Shown piece after piece: positions 16,708 through 24,931 of a stretch of 64,000 nucleotides of DNA. The notes beneath the pieces were generated by a model, which was given only the letters and a program-made list of their open reading frames with translations, made no database searches and was not told the origin of the DNA. The translations under genes and the position numbers were made by a program. The stretch covers positions 62,001-126,000 of the forward strand of contig OZ248418.1 of the NCBI GenBank assembly GCA_965234325.1, written 5' to 3'. The first letter of the stretch is position 1, and every line of letters begins with the position of its first letter. The DNA comes from Limnohabitans kasalickyi. GTDB taxonomy: Bacteria; Pseudomonadota; Gammaproteobacteria; Burkholderiales; Burkholderiaceae_C.

Positions 16708-17067
16708 TTAAGCAGCGGGGGGATCAAAAGGCATGGCTAGCAAGATCCGCGCTTCTTGCTGGGTGTGGTTGATGATTTGGCGTTTCTCACCAGGCGCAAA
16801 ACGGCACGAGTCGAAGGTGTGCAGGATGTCGCGCGTTTCCAAGCCGTCGAGTTCACTCACCAACGTGAGTTCACCTTGCAGCACCACGTAATGTTTTTCA
16901 ATTGGCGAGCCATCGAGGGTGGTGTGGCCTCCGGGCTTCAAGATGGACATGCCCATCCACAGCTGCACCGCGGGGCCCGCTTCACGCCCTTGCAGGCGCA
17001 AACATTGCATGTCAAAGTGGTTGGGCGCCACGTATTCAGGCGCTTGGTCAAGTCGGGTGATGTTCAT
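16708..17067 (-). CDS. Small cupin-domain protein
   Basis: A 119-residue single-cupin protein. The core GGHTTLDGSPIEKHYVVLQGELTL followed by CRFAPGEKRQIINHTQQEARILL gives the two cupin motifs, with a metal-type histidine at KHYVVLQGE. Small cupins in catabolic operons act as isomerases, dioxygenases or regulators; which applies here cannot be told. It lies between an MDR oxidoreductase (upstream) and a Bug receptor (downstream) on the same strand with short gaps, so it is part of the dioxygenase operon. Confidence 0.8.
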   Translation of the reverse strand: MNITRLDQAPEYVAPNHFDMQCLRLQGREAGPAVQLWMGMSILKPGGHTTLDGSPIEKHYVVLQGELTLVSELDGLETRDILHTFDSCRFAPGEKRQIINHTQQEARILLAMPFDPPAA

Positions 17068-17082
17068 GGAAGGTCTCGCTTA

Positions 17083-18078
17083 TCAAGGGTTGAAGACCAT
17101 GCGACGGCTGGCACCGCTCAGCACTTCTTTGTAGACCGCCAACACCTGGTCGAGTGAGAACACCGAGTCCGCGCTCACTTCAAAGGGGTGCAGCGTGCCC
17201 GCCTCAAAACCAGCCCGCATGGCGTCCATGCGTTCGTTGGTGTCGATGCAGTTGAGCGCCAAGGTGTCGATGCCCACATAGGTGTGCATGCCGCGGTAGA
17301 AGGTGAAGATGTCAAACGGCACCGGGCGCTCGAGGGTGGAAATGAAAATTTGCGTTGCGCCTTTGGCCATGGCTTTGTTGGCGGCTTCAAAGTAGGGGCT
17401 GCCCACGGTGTTGAACACGATGTGTGCGCCTTTGCCGTCGCTGAGTTCACGGATGCGTGCGGCCACATCTTCGGTTTTTGCGTCGATGGTGTGCACGCCT
17501 GGGGAGGGGCCGTCCCATGTGCCAGCGCCGCGCCGTATGGCAATCACATTGGCACCGGCTTGTGCGGCGAGCTGCACCGCAGCTTGGCCGACTTTGCCGT
17601 TGGCCCCCATCACGGCCACCGTTTGACCACGTTGCGGCATACCGCTGCGACGGAAACCTTCGTAGGCCGTGATGAAGGGCACACCCACCGAGCCGGCTTC
17701 TTCAAAGCTCAAGTTCTTAGGCTTTTCGCGCAAAGCAGCTTCGGGCAGCACCAGCCAACCCGCGTGTGAACCATCGCGTGTGATGCCCACGTCGCCGCCC
17801 GAGCCCCATACCTCTTTGCCCACCCAGGCGCTGGGGCCGTCCACCACCACGCCCGCAAAGTCGCGGCCAGGGGTGCGCGGAAATACGGCTTGGGGCATGA
17901 TGCCCAAAGCGGCTTTGACATCGCTGGGGTTCACGCCTGCACTCCGCACGCGCACCAAGGCCTCACCTTTTTGCAAAGCGGGTGGCGTTTGTTTTTCAAC
18001 CGCGGGTGCCAGCTCATCGGCTGAGGCTGCTTTTGCGTTCACGCGCACGGCGCGCAAGTCTTCTTTTTGAATCGACAT
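17083..18078 (-). CDS. MDR-family zinc-type/quinone oxidoreductase
   Basis: A 331-residue medium-chain dehydrogenase/reductase. The GroES-like N-terminal half (VRSAGVNPSDVKAALG, PRTPGRDFAGVV) is followed by a Rossmann domain with the NAD(P) loop VMGANGKVGQAAVQLAAQAG. The structural-zinc cysteine cluster of classical alcohol dehydrogenases is not evident, so it is closer to the quinone oxidoreductase/crotonyl-CoA reductase branch. It sits in the minus-strand operon between BKACE and the cupin gene. The substrate is unknown. Confidence 0.88.
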   Translation of the reverse strand: MSIQKEDLRAVRVNAKAASADELAPAVEKQTPPALQKGEALVRVRSAGVNPSDVKAALGIMPQAVFPRTPGRDFAGVVVDGPSAWVGKEVWGSGGDVGITRDGSHAGWLVLPEAALREKPKNLSFEEAGSVGVPFITAYEGFRRSGMPQRGQTVAVMGANGKVGQAAVQLAAQAGANVIAIRRGAGTWDGPSPGVHTIDAKTEDVAARIRELSDGKGAHIVFNTVGSPYFEAANKAMAKGATQIFISTLERPVPFDIFTFYRGMHTYVGIDTLALNCIDTNERMDAMRAGFEAGTLHPFEVSADSVFSLDQVLAVYKEVLSGASRRMVFNP

Positions 18079-18101
18079 TCTTTGTGTTCCTTATGAGAGG
18101 T

Positions 18102-18986
18102 TCAAGCGCGGCTGGGCAAGTTCAGCATCTGGCGTGCTTCGCGTGGGTTGGCCAATTCGCCGCCTAAATCTTGGATGATGCGTTTGGCTTTGGTCACCAA
18201 CTCGGCGTTGCTCTTGGCGAGCACACCTTTTTCCAAATAGATGTTGTCTTCCATGCCCACGCGCACATGGCCGCCTGCAAACCAAGCTTGGGCCACGATG
18301 GGAAATTCAAATCGACCAATGCCAAAGGCTGACCAAATCGCGCCTGCGGGCAGCAAGCTGCGCGCGTACAACAAGGTTTCAGGTGAAGATGAAAAACCGT
18401 ATTTCACGCCCGTCACAAAGGTCCACATGCCGGGGCCTTCTAGCGTGCCATCGGCTATCAAGTCACGTGCCAAATGCATGTCACCTGAATCAAAAATTTC
18501 AAGCTCGGGCTTCACACCCGCATCGCGCATGATCTTGGCCATGATGCGCACGTTGCGGGGTGTGTTGATGACCACATCGCCGCCGGAGTTCATGGTGTTG
18601 AGGTCCAGCGAGCACACATCGGGTTTGAGAATGCGCACATGTTCGACACGCTTTTCAGGTTGCACCAAGGTCGAGCCTGGGGCTGCCACACGCGGGTCAT
18701 CCACGCTGGGAATAAAGCGACCACCGGGGCCTGTGGTGAGGTTGATGATCAATTCGGGGTTGGCACGGCGCACCTGGTCAAACACCTCGCGGTAGAGCTC
18801 TAGCTCCATCGAAGGCTTGCCTGTCTTGGGGTCGCGCACATGGATGTGCACCGCAGCGGCACCGGCCTCGGCGGCTGCCAAACATTCGTCGGCAATTTGC
18901 GAGGGTGTGACGGGCAGGTGAGGTGTTTGGTCTGGCGTGGTGATGTTGCCGGTGACCGCGCAGGTGAGGAAAGTTTTTTGGTTCAT
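18102..18986 (-). CDS. Beta-keto acid cleavage enzyme (BKACE, DUF849; 3-keto-5-aminohexanoate cleavage family)
   Basis: A 294-residue TIM-barrel enzyme. The metal motif AVHIHVRDPKTGKP with its His-X-His, the NLTTGPGG loop and PDVCSLDLNTMN are typical of DUF849. BKACE enzymes condense a beta-keto acid with acetyl-CoA to give acetoacetate and a new acyl-CoA. In this operon (dioxygenase, SDR, BKACE, MDR, cupin, Bug) it could handle a beta-keto acid formed after ring cleavage, for example 3-oxoadipate or a chain-shortened relative. That is inference; the specificity residues were not analysed. Confidence 0.92.
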   Translation of the reverse strand: MNQKTFLTCAVTGNITTPDQTPHLPVTPSQIADECLAAAEAGAAAVHIHVRDPKTGKPSMELELYREVFDQVRRANPELIINLTTGPGGRFIPSVDDPRVAAPGSTLVQPEKRVEHVRILKPDVCSLDLNTMNSGGDVVINTPRNVRIMAKIMRDAGVKPELEIFDSGDMHLARDLIADGTLEGPGMWTFVTGVKYGFSSSPETLLYARSLLPAGAIWSAFGIGRFEFPIVAQAWFAGGHVRVGMEDNIYLEKGVLAKSNAELVTKAKRIIQDLGGELANPREARQMLNLPSRA

Positions 18987-19007
18987 AGCAAGTTTTGTTT
19001 TTTTGAG

Positions 19008-19775
19008 TTAGAGGTGACGACCGCCATCGACCACGATGCGTGTGCCCGTGACGTAGCGCATGGTGGTGGCGCAGGCTTGCACCACGGCAGCCACGTCGTC
19101 GACGGTGCCAATGCGGCGCAGCGGAATGGTGTTGGCGACTTTCTCGTTGAAGTCCGCGCCACGGCCCGGCACAAAGGTGGAGTCCACCACGCCGGGCGAC
19201 ACCGAGATCACGCGCACACGCGGCGCAAAAGCTTTGGCCAGCGCGTCGCCCACCACGTCAATGCTGGCTTTGGCGGCGACGTACGCCAAGTTGCTGCCCG
19301 TGCCGGTGAAGCCGGCGATGGAAGAAATATTGACGATCAAACCATCTTCTGATTTTTGGAGCAAAGGCATGAAGGCGCGAATGGTGGCGATCACGCCGCG
19401 AAAGTTGACTTTCAAAATGTCGTCAATCAGCTCATCCGTCAAAGCGTTCAAGTCATTGGCTGGCACCGCTTGGGTGTAGCCCGCGCTGTTGACCAAGATG
19501 TGCACCACGCCGCATTGCGCGGCCACTTGGTCTGCCACCGCTTGCAGCGAGGCGCTGTCGGTGACCGGCGCTTTGAAACACAAGTGGCCCGAACCCGGCA
19601 GGCTGGCGGCTTTAGCAGCGGCCGACTCGGCCGATTCGGAGTTGTAAAGCAGCACACAACGTGCGCCCAAGTGGGCCAATCGACGGGCCGTGGCCAAGCC
19701 AATGGCCCCCGTGCCGCCGGTGATCACGGCCACGCGGTTTGTCAAAGATTCAGTCGGTTCAAAGGTGGAAGTCAT
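19008..19775 (-). CDS. Short-chain dehydrogenase/reductase (SDR)
   Basis: A 255-residue classical SDR. Cofactor loop VITGGTGAIGLATAR, structural NSAG (ILVNSAGYTQ), catalytic serine region VNISSIAGF and YVAAK (Tyr-X3-Lys) are all present, with the C-terminal GTRIVVDGGRH. The open frame continues much further upstream through the dioxygenase gene, but the ATG at 19775 gives the normal SDR N-terminus. It may reduce an oxo group or oxidise a diol to a catechol before ring cleavage. It lies directly downstream of the intradiol dioxygenase. Confidence 0.9.
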   Translation of the reverse strand: MTSTFEPTESLTNRVAVITGGTGAIGLATARRLAHLGARCVLLYNSESAESAAAKAASLPGSGHLCFKAPVTDSASLQAVADQVAAQCGVVHILVNSAGYTQAVPANDLNALTDELIDDILKVNFRGVIATIRAFMPLLQKSEDGLIVNISSIAGFTGTGSNLAYVAAKASIDVVGDALAKAFAPRVRVISVSPGVVDSTFVPGRGADFNEKVANTIPLRRIGTVDDVAAVVQACATTMRYVTGTRIVVDGGRHL

Positions 19776-19807
19776 GGTGTTCTTGTCGTTGGAGATTGCG
19801 AAGGAAT

Positions 19808-20707
19808 TCAGGGGATAGGCGGGTGTGGGTACACCAGCTCGCCGCGCACCAGATGGAAGTCTTGTGTCAGTTGTGCGGTGGTGGTGTCGCCGTCCGTGTG
19901 TTTGGTGAAGTGGCCCACCAGGGGGGCGGTGACGCCAAACACGGGGTCGCTGGTGAGGTTGGCATCGTCGTCTGCAAATACTTGGGTGATCAGCACTTTG
20001 TGGCCTGGGCTGGACACCATGAAGTGCAAATGGGCGGGCCGGTTGGGATGGCGCAATTGCGCGGCTAACAACTCGCCGCACGGGCCATCGGTGGGCACGG
20101 GATAGCCGGAGGGGCAGACGGTGCGCATGAAATAACCGCCTTGTGCATCGGTCGTGAACACGCCTCGCAAATTCATATCGGCTTGGGTGGGGTCTTGGTT
20201 TTCGTACAAGCCCACAGGGGAGGCTTGCCAAACGTCGACCTTGGCGTTGGCCACCGGCTGGCCGTCGGCGTCATACACAACACCACGTACCTCCATGGGA
20301 ATGCCGGGCGTGCTTGAACGCACGATGCTGTCGCCCGGCTGGCACACCGGGGCACGGTCGCGCCAAAACGGACCCAGCAAGCCTGCGGTGGACGATTCAC
20401 GGTCGTGCCCAGGTGGGTTGTTGAGCATGGCGACCAAGGTGGACACACCAAACAAATCAAACGCCAAGATGACTTCGTTCTTGGTCTCACCCGTTTCTTG
20501 GCCAATGCCCGTCAAGAACTTCACGGCTTGTTCAAACTCACGTTCGGTCACCTGTTGCTCAATCACGAATTGGTGAAGGTGGGTACTCAGCGCGCACAGC
20601 AATTGGCGAAGTCGTGGGTCTGGGGTGCGCGCCATCACCTCCAACACCAAAGGCAAGATGGTGTCGGGCGTGGTGGGGAAGATGGGTGGTGTTGAGGGGG
20701 TGTTCAT
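19808..20707 (-). CDS. Intradiol ring-cleavage dioxygenase (catechol/hydroxyquinol type), copy A
   Basis: A 299-residue intradiol dioxygenase. An N-terminal helical dimerisation domain (residues about 25-100) precedes the beta-sandwich catalytic domain. The four Fe(III) ligands are visible: Tyr168 (GLYENQ), Tyr202 (SGYPVPTDG), His226 and His228 (RPAHLHF). Such enzymes cleave catechol or hydroxyquinol between the hydroxyls to muconates or maleylacetate. The ATG at 20707 was preferred; the upstream extension runs through the operator region. It is the first gene of a six-gene minus-strand operon and divergent from a LacI-type regulator. The exact catechol is unknown. Confidence 0.9.
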   Translation of the reverse strand: MNTPSTPPIFPTTPDTILPLVLEVMARTPDPRLRQLLCALSTHLHQFVIEQQVTEREFEQAVKFLTGIGQETGETKNEVILAFDLFGVSTLVAMLNNPPGHDRESSTAGLLGPFWRDRAPVCQPGDSIVRSSTPGIPMEVRGVVYDADGQPVANAKVDVWQASPVGLYENQDPTQADMNLRGVFTTDAQGGYFMRTVCPSGYPVPTDGPCGELLAAQLRHPNRPAHLHFMVSSPGHKVLITQVFADDDANLTSDPVFGVTAPLVGHFTKHTDGDTTTAQLTQDFHLVRGELVYPHPPIP

Positions 20708-20744
20708 GGTTGACCTTTCAATGCTTGCAATTTTTTGTAACGAT

Positions 20745-20827
20745 TTGCAACCGGTTGCAACTTTAGGTCGATAAAACCAAAGAAGCATCCTGATTTACCC
20801 TAGGAGCGGAAAAGAGACCGGTTGCAA
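20745..20827. promoter_or_regulatory. LacI-type operators between dioxygenase operon and regulator
   Basis: TTGCAACCGGTTGCAA at 20745-20760 is a perfect 16-base palindrome with a central CG step, the normal form of a LacI-family operator. A second, one-sided copy, ACCGGTTGCAA, lies at 20817-20827, just before the LacI gene start (20840). Their centres are about 67 bases apart. A loose TTGCAA also occurs at 20724-20729. The layout suggests repression of both divergent genes by the adjacent regulator, perhaps with looping. Confidence 0.75.
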
Positions 20828-20839
20828 TAAAATGCCCAG

Positions 20840-21892
20840 ATGACGCGACCTTTGGCCCCTACTTTGCAAGACTTGGCGCAGCATTTGGGGGTTCATAAGT
20901 CCACGGTGTCGCGTGCCATGGACCCCGCCCGCCGTCATTTGGTGAAAGCCAATTTGTTGGAGCGCGTCGAGGCCGCTGCCCGCGATTTGGGTTACCGGCC
21001 CAACCACGCGGCGGCGGCACTGAGTCGGGGCCGCTCTAAAACCATTGGGGTCTTGTTGCCCGACATCACCAACCCCGTGTTCCCCCCCATCTTGCGTGGC
21101 ATTGAAGACGCCTTAGAAGCTGATGGCTATTTCGCCTTGCTCGCCAACACCTCCCGCCTTGAAAACAGTGGTCGTGCTGTCGAAGTGGCGGTCGATCGCA
21201 TGCAAGCACAGCGGGTCGAGGGCTTTTTAATCGCCACAGCGACGCGTGATGACGTGTGGTTAGACAACTTGCGTCAAAGTGATGCCCGCATCGTGTTGAT
21301 CAACCGCACCGATGGGCGAGGGCGTTTGCCTGCGGTGATCAGCGATGACATGCTCGGTATGCGTTTGGCGGTGGACCATTTGGTGGGCTTGGGCCACAGG
21401 CAGATTGCCCACCTGGCTGGGCCCGAGAGTTTTTCGACCGGCATGGCGCGACGCGTGGGTTTTGAGCAAGCCATGCGCAACCATGGGTTGGCAGCGGCGC
21501 ATGTCGTGATGGCCGATGCCTATGCGATTGAAAGCGGTGACTTGGCGATGCAGCAACTGCTAGCGCTGCGCACAAGCGGCGGTTTCACGGCGGTGGTCGC
21601 TGCCAATGACTTGATCGCGTTGGGCGCTTTGCAGGCCCTGCGACGCGCAGCGGTGGCTGTGCCGGCCGAGATTTCGATCGTGGGCCACAACGACATGCCC
21701 CTGCTAGACCAAGTCCATCCGCCCCTGACGTCGGTTCGCATTCAGCACTACCAAATGGGCTACACCTCTGCACGACTGCTGCTTGACGCGTTGAACGGCA
21801 GCCCTGGCAGTCAAGATGTGACGGTCATGTTGCCACCGCAATTGATGGTGCGGGCGTCTACGGCGCCGCCAGCTCAATCGCCAGATTTTTAA
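20840..21892 (+). CDS. LacI-family transcriptional regulator (aromatic catabolism)
   Basis: A 350-residue LacI-type repressor. The helix-turn-helix is TLQDLAQHLGVHKSTVSRAM (residues 8-27), then the hinge helix region YRPNHAAAALSRGRSKTIGV and a periplasmic-binding-like effector domain (DITNPVFPPILRGIEDAL, ending in PPLTSVRIQHYQMG). LacI proteins mostly sense sugars, but this one is between two intradiol dioxygenase genes and divergent from one of them, with matching palindromes in between. An aromatic or carboxylate ligand is inferred. Confidence 0.92.
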   Translation: MTRPLAPTLQDLAQHLGVHKSTVSRAMDPARRHLVKANLLERVEAAARDLGYRPNHAAAALSRGRSKTIGVLLPDITNPVFPPILRGIEDALEADGYFALLANTSRLENSGRAVEVAVDRMQAQRVEGFLIATATRDDVWLDNLRQSDARIVLINRTDGRGRLPAVISDDMLGMRLAVDHLVGLGHRQIAHLAGPESFSTGMARRVGFEQAMRNHGLAAAHVVMADAYAIESGDLAMQQLLALRTSGGFTAVVAANDLIALGALQALRRAAVAVPAEISIVGHNDMPLLDQVHPPLTSVRIQHYQMGYTSARLLLDALNGSPGSQDVTVMLPPQLMVRASTAPPAQSPDF

Positions 21893-21924
21893 TTTTGAAA
21901 ACCACCTTCTTTAAAGGACAAACG

Positions 21925-22797
21925 ATGCAGACAACGTCCCCCGCGGTTTCAAAGACAGACGCCTTGACCTCCGAGGTCATGCAAAGTTTTGCCCACGCCA
22001 CCGACCCGCGTTTGGCTCAGGTCATGGGCTTGCTGGCGAAGCACTTGCATGCGTTTGTCGTCGAATCCAAACTCACCAAGGAAGAGTGGCTGCGGGGGCT
22101 GACGTTTTTAACGGCCAGCGCCGCTATTACCTCTGAAGAGCGCAACGAGTTCAGTTTGTTTTCCGACATCATGGGTATTTCATCCATGGTCGACGTGGTG
22201 TCTCAACCAGAAGGTGGTACGCCCAGCAGTGTGTTGGGTCCATTCCATAACCATGACTCGCGGCTGCGCGCCAATGGCAGCGACCTGACCGAAGGGCAAG
22301 CTGGTGATCGGGTTTGGTTCCACGGCCGCGTGGTGGACGCAGACGGGCAGCCCATTCAGAACGCCCAAATTGATTTTTGGCAAAACGCGGACAACGGCCT
22401 GTACCCCGCCCAAGACCCTGACCAAGACCCACACAATTTGCGCTGCAAGATCGCGTGTGAAGCCAATGGCAGTTTTAACCTGCTGACCATTCGACCCCAC
22501 CCCTACACCGTGCCCACCGACGGTCCCGTGGGAGCGTTGTTGGCAGCCAGTCAGCGCAATATTTGGCGTCCCGCCCACTACCACGTCATCGTCAGCGCGT
22601 CTGGCTATGTGGGCTTGGTCACCGAGCTATTTCCTGAGGGGTCGGCTTACCTCACTGAAGACACTGTGTTCGGCGTTCGACCCGGCTTGGTTGTTGACTT
22701 CAAGCCTTGCCACGATGCGGCTGTGGCGCAACGCTTTGGCATCGCCACCCCGTTTTTGGAGATGAGTTTTGAGTTCTGTTTGGCCAAGCAAGGCTGA
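21925..22797 (+). CDS. Intradiol ring-cleavage dioxygenase (catechol/hydroxyquinol type), copy B
   Basis: A 290-residue homologue of copy A with the same order of helical N-terminal and beta-sandwich catalytic domains. Fe(III) ligands: Tyr160 (GLYPAQ), Tyr194 (HPYTVPTDGP), His218 and His220 (RPAHYHV). The ATG at 21925 follows AAAGGACA at good spacing; an upstream ATG at 21895 overlaps the regulator's stop region and has no such site. The two copies are clearly diverged, so they are unlikely to be a recent duplication. They may act on different catechols. A Bug receptor gene follows. Confidence 0.9.
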   Translation: MQTTSPAVSKTDALTSEVMQSFAHATDPRLAQVMGLLAKHLHAFVVESKLTKEEWLRGLTFLTASAAITSEERNEFSLFSDIMGISSMVDVVSQPEGGTPSSVLGPFHNHDSRLRANGSDLTEGQAGDRVWFHGRVVDADGQPIQNAQIDFWQNADNGLYPAQDPDQDPHNLRCKIACEANGSFNLLTIRPHPYTVPTDGPVGALLAASQRNIWRPAHYHVIVSASGYVGLVTELFPEGSAYLTEDTVFGVRPGLVVDFKPCHDAAVAQRFGIATPFLEMSFEFCLAKQG

Positions 22798-22843
22798 CAT
22801 CACGTGTGAGTTTCTTCGACGGTTGATTACAAAGGAGATGGGC

Positions 22844-23818
22844 ATGTTTCATTTTTCTCATGGCATGAAATTTGGGTTGGGTTGGTTGATCGGCACTTGT
22901 TTGAGTTTGCCGACTTGGGCGCAAACCGAGTGGCCCAAAGCCAAACCGGTCACCCTGTTGGTGGCGTTTGCGCCTGGTGCGTCCACGGATATCGTGGCGC
23001 GGTCCTTGTCCCAAAAAATGTCCGAGATCACAGGGGGTAACTTTGTTGTTGAGAACAAAGGCGGCGCAGGGGGCAACATTGCAACGGGTCAAGTGAAACG
23101 GTCTGCGCCAGATGGCTACACCGTGTTGGTGCACAGTGTGGCGTTTGCGGTGAACCCATCCTTGTATGCCGAAGCAGGCTATGACGCGCTGAAAGATTTT
23201 GTGCCTGTCGCCTTAGGTCCTAAAACCCCCAACATCTTCACGGTCAACGCCAACGTTGCCGTGAAAAATTTGCCGGAGTTGGTGGATGCGGCGAAGAAAT
23301 CGCCCTTCAATTACGCCTCCTCTGGCATCGGTACCACCACACATTTGTCGATGGAGCGTTTGAAGTCAGCGGCCAAAATTGACATCGTGCATGTGCCGTA
23401 TCAGCCGGCTGCAGCGATCAATGCGGTGGTCGCGGGTCATACACAAATTGCGTCCACGTCCATGCCACCGGCCGTCCCCATGATCAAGGCGGGCAAACTC
23501 AAAGCGATTGCGGTGACCAGCGCCACACGTTCGCCCTTGTTGCCCGATGTTCCCTCGATCACCGAGTTCGGCTACAAAGAGTTTGACGACTACACCTGGT
23601 TTGGTTTTTTTGTGCCAGCAGGCACACCTGCCGCGGTGGTGGAGCGTTTGAATGCGGCCATCAACCGCGCCATGGAATCGCCTGAAGTGGTGGAACGATT
23701 CACGCAGCTTGGCATGTCAAGTACCCCCAACAACCCCGCCGACTTCAACACCTTCTTGCGTGCCGAAGTGCCCAAGTGGGCGGCGGTGGTGAAGAGCTCA
23801 GGCGCGAAAGCGGACTGA
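22844..23818 (+). CDS. Bug-family receptor downstream of dioxygenase B
   Basis: A 324-residue periplasmic receptor. The ribosome site AAAGGAG (22831-22837) lies six bases before the ATG at 22844 and too close to the ATG at 22838, which fixes the start at MFHFSHGMKF. A signal peptide ends at LPTWAQ before TEWPKAKPVTLLVAF. Bug blocks: APGASTDIVARSLSQKM, VVENKGGAGGNIATG, APDGYTVLVHS, SPLLPDVPSITEFGY. Likely cotranscribed with dioxygenase B, so it may bind the aromatic precursor. No membrane partner is nearby. Confidence 0.93.
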   Translation: MFHFSHGMKFGLGWLIGTCLSLPTWAQTEWPKAKPVTLLVAFAPGASTDIVARSLSQKMSEITGGNFVVENKGGAGGNIATGQVKRSAPDGYTVLVHSVAFAVNPSLYAEAGYDALKDFVPVALGPKTPNIFTVNANVAVKNLPELVDAAKKSPFNYASSGIGTTTHLSMERLKSAAKIDIVHVPYQPAAAINAVVAGHTQIASTSMPPAVPMIKAGKLKAIAVTSATRSPLLPDVPSITEFGYKEFDDYTWFGFFVPAGTPAAVVERLNAAINRAMESPEVVERFTQLGMSSTPNNPADFNTFLRAEVPKWAAVVKSSGAKAD

Positions 23819-23838
23819 GCCCCTCTCAAGCCCAACGC

Positions 23839-24909
23839 TTAAGCGCGTCCCAGCATGCGCAGGGCGTTGCGGCTTTCAATGGCGGTCAGGTCGCTCATGC
23901 TGAAGCCCATGGCCATCAAGCCTTTCACATGGTCAAGGGACGTGCGGTAGGGGAAGTCGGTGCCAAACACCACCTGCGACACATCGACCAAACTCAGCAG
24001 TGACAGCAAGGCGCCAGGGTGCGAGGCTTGGGCGGTGTCGTAATAAAAAGTACGCAAGGTAGGAATGACTTGATCGCTGGGCAAGATCTTGCCAAAGTTG
24101 GCATTGAGCTTGGCCAGCAAGACCAAGCGCTCGACCAAGAACGGCATGGTGCCGCCCGCATGCGAGAAGATGAACTTGATGTCTTTGCAGCGGGTCGCCG
24201 TGCCGCTGAACAGCAAGCTGGTGATGGTGCGTGTGGTGTCGGTGGCGAACTCGATGGTCGAGCCCGGCACACCCTCTTGCAAGTTTTGGCAACACTGCGT
24301 GTTGGAGGGGTGGGTGTAGAGGATGAGTTTGCGGCGGTTGATCTCGTCCATGATGGGGGCAAACGATTTGTCGCCTAACCACTTGCCGTTGTAGCTGGTG
24401 AGCATGGCGACGCCGTTGGCCTTGAGCACGTCGCAGCTGTAGGCAATCTCGGCCAGGGCACCGTCCACATCCAGCATGGGCAGCGTGGCAAAGAAACCAA
24501 ATTTCGTCGGGTTATCGCGCGCGAGTTGAGCCCCGTATTCGTTGCTGATGCGCGCCATGCTGCGCATGGTGGCGGCATCGCCAAAACCCGCGGCAGGCGT
24601 GGTGGGTGAGGTAATGCTGTAAGTCACGCCAGCCTTGGCCATGTCGTCCAGGGTCCTGTTGAGCGACCAGTTGCGTGCCGGTGCTTCAGCCAATTTGCTC
24701 GCTTCGAGCCCTTTCAAATAGTCAGGCGCCCACACATGGTGGTGCACGTCCACCAAAGCGCGTTTGGCCTCGGCAGGCAAGGGCGCATCTTTGGAGGTGG
24801 TCGCGCACGATGGCAGCACGGTGGCAGCGGTGGCCGTCAGCAAGCCGGTTAAAAAACTGCGGCGTGGTTGGCAGTGGTTGCAAGAACTCTCGTTGGTGGT
24901 GTGAATCAT
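23839..24909 (-). CDS. Exported amidohydrolase-2 family metal-dependent hydrolase/decarboxylase
   Basis: A 356-residue TIM-barrel protein of the ACMSD/gamma-resorcylate decarboxylase-like amidohydrolase_2 family. Metal ligands: DVHHHVW (His-X-His), ILYTHPSN, FIFSHAGG and a late Asp in VFGTDFPYRTS. Unusually it has a twin-arginine signal (RRSFLTGLLTATAA) followed by a cysteine at LPSC, so it is predicted to work in the periplasm, perhaps lipid-anchored. It ends the operon FAH - 2Fe-2S - Mo-hydroxylase - Bug - this gene. Either C-C decarboxylation or ester/lactone hydrolysis is possible. Confidence 0.85.
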   Translation of the reverse strand: MIHTTNESSCNHCQPRRSFLTGLLTATAATVLPSCATTSKDAPLPAEAKRALVDVHHHVWAPDYLKGLEASKLAEAPARNWSLNRTLDDMAKAGVTYSITSPTTPAAGFGDAATMRSMARISNEYGAQLARDNPTKFGFFATLPMLDVDGALAEIAYSCDVLKANGVAMLTSYNGKWLGDKSFAPIMDEINRRKLILYTHPSNTQCCQNLQEGVPGSTIEFATDTTRTITSLLFSGTATRCKDIKFIFSHAGGTMPFLVERLVLLAKLNANFGKILPSDQVIPTLRTFYYDTAQASHPGALLSLLSLVDVSQVVFGTDFPYRTSLDHVKGLMAMGFSMSDLTAIESRNALRMLGRA

Positions 24910-24931
24910 CGAAGCCTCCTGGTGAAATTTG

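Noticed and set aside
19776..20231. N-terminal extension of the SDR gene
   Set aside because: It overlaps the dioxygenase gene in another frame and encodes Arg/His-rich sequence unlike any SDR start.
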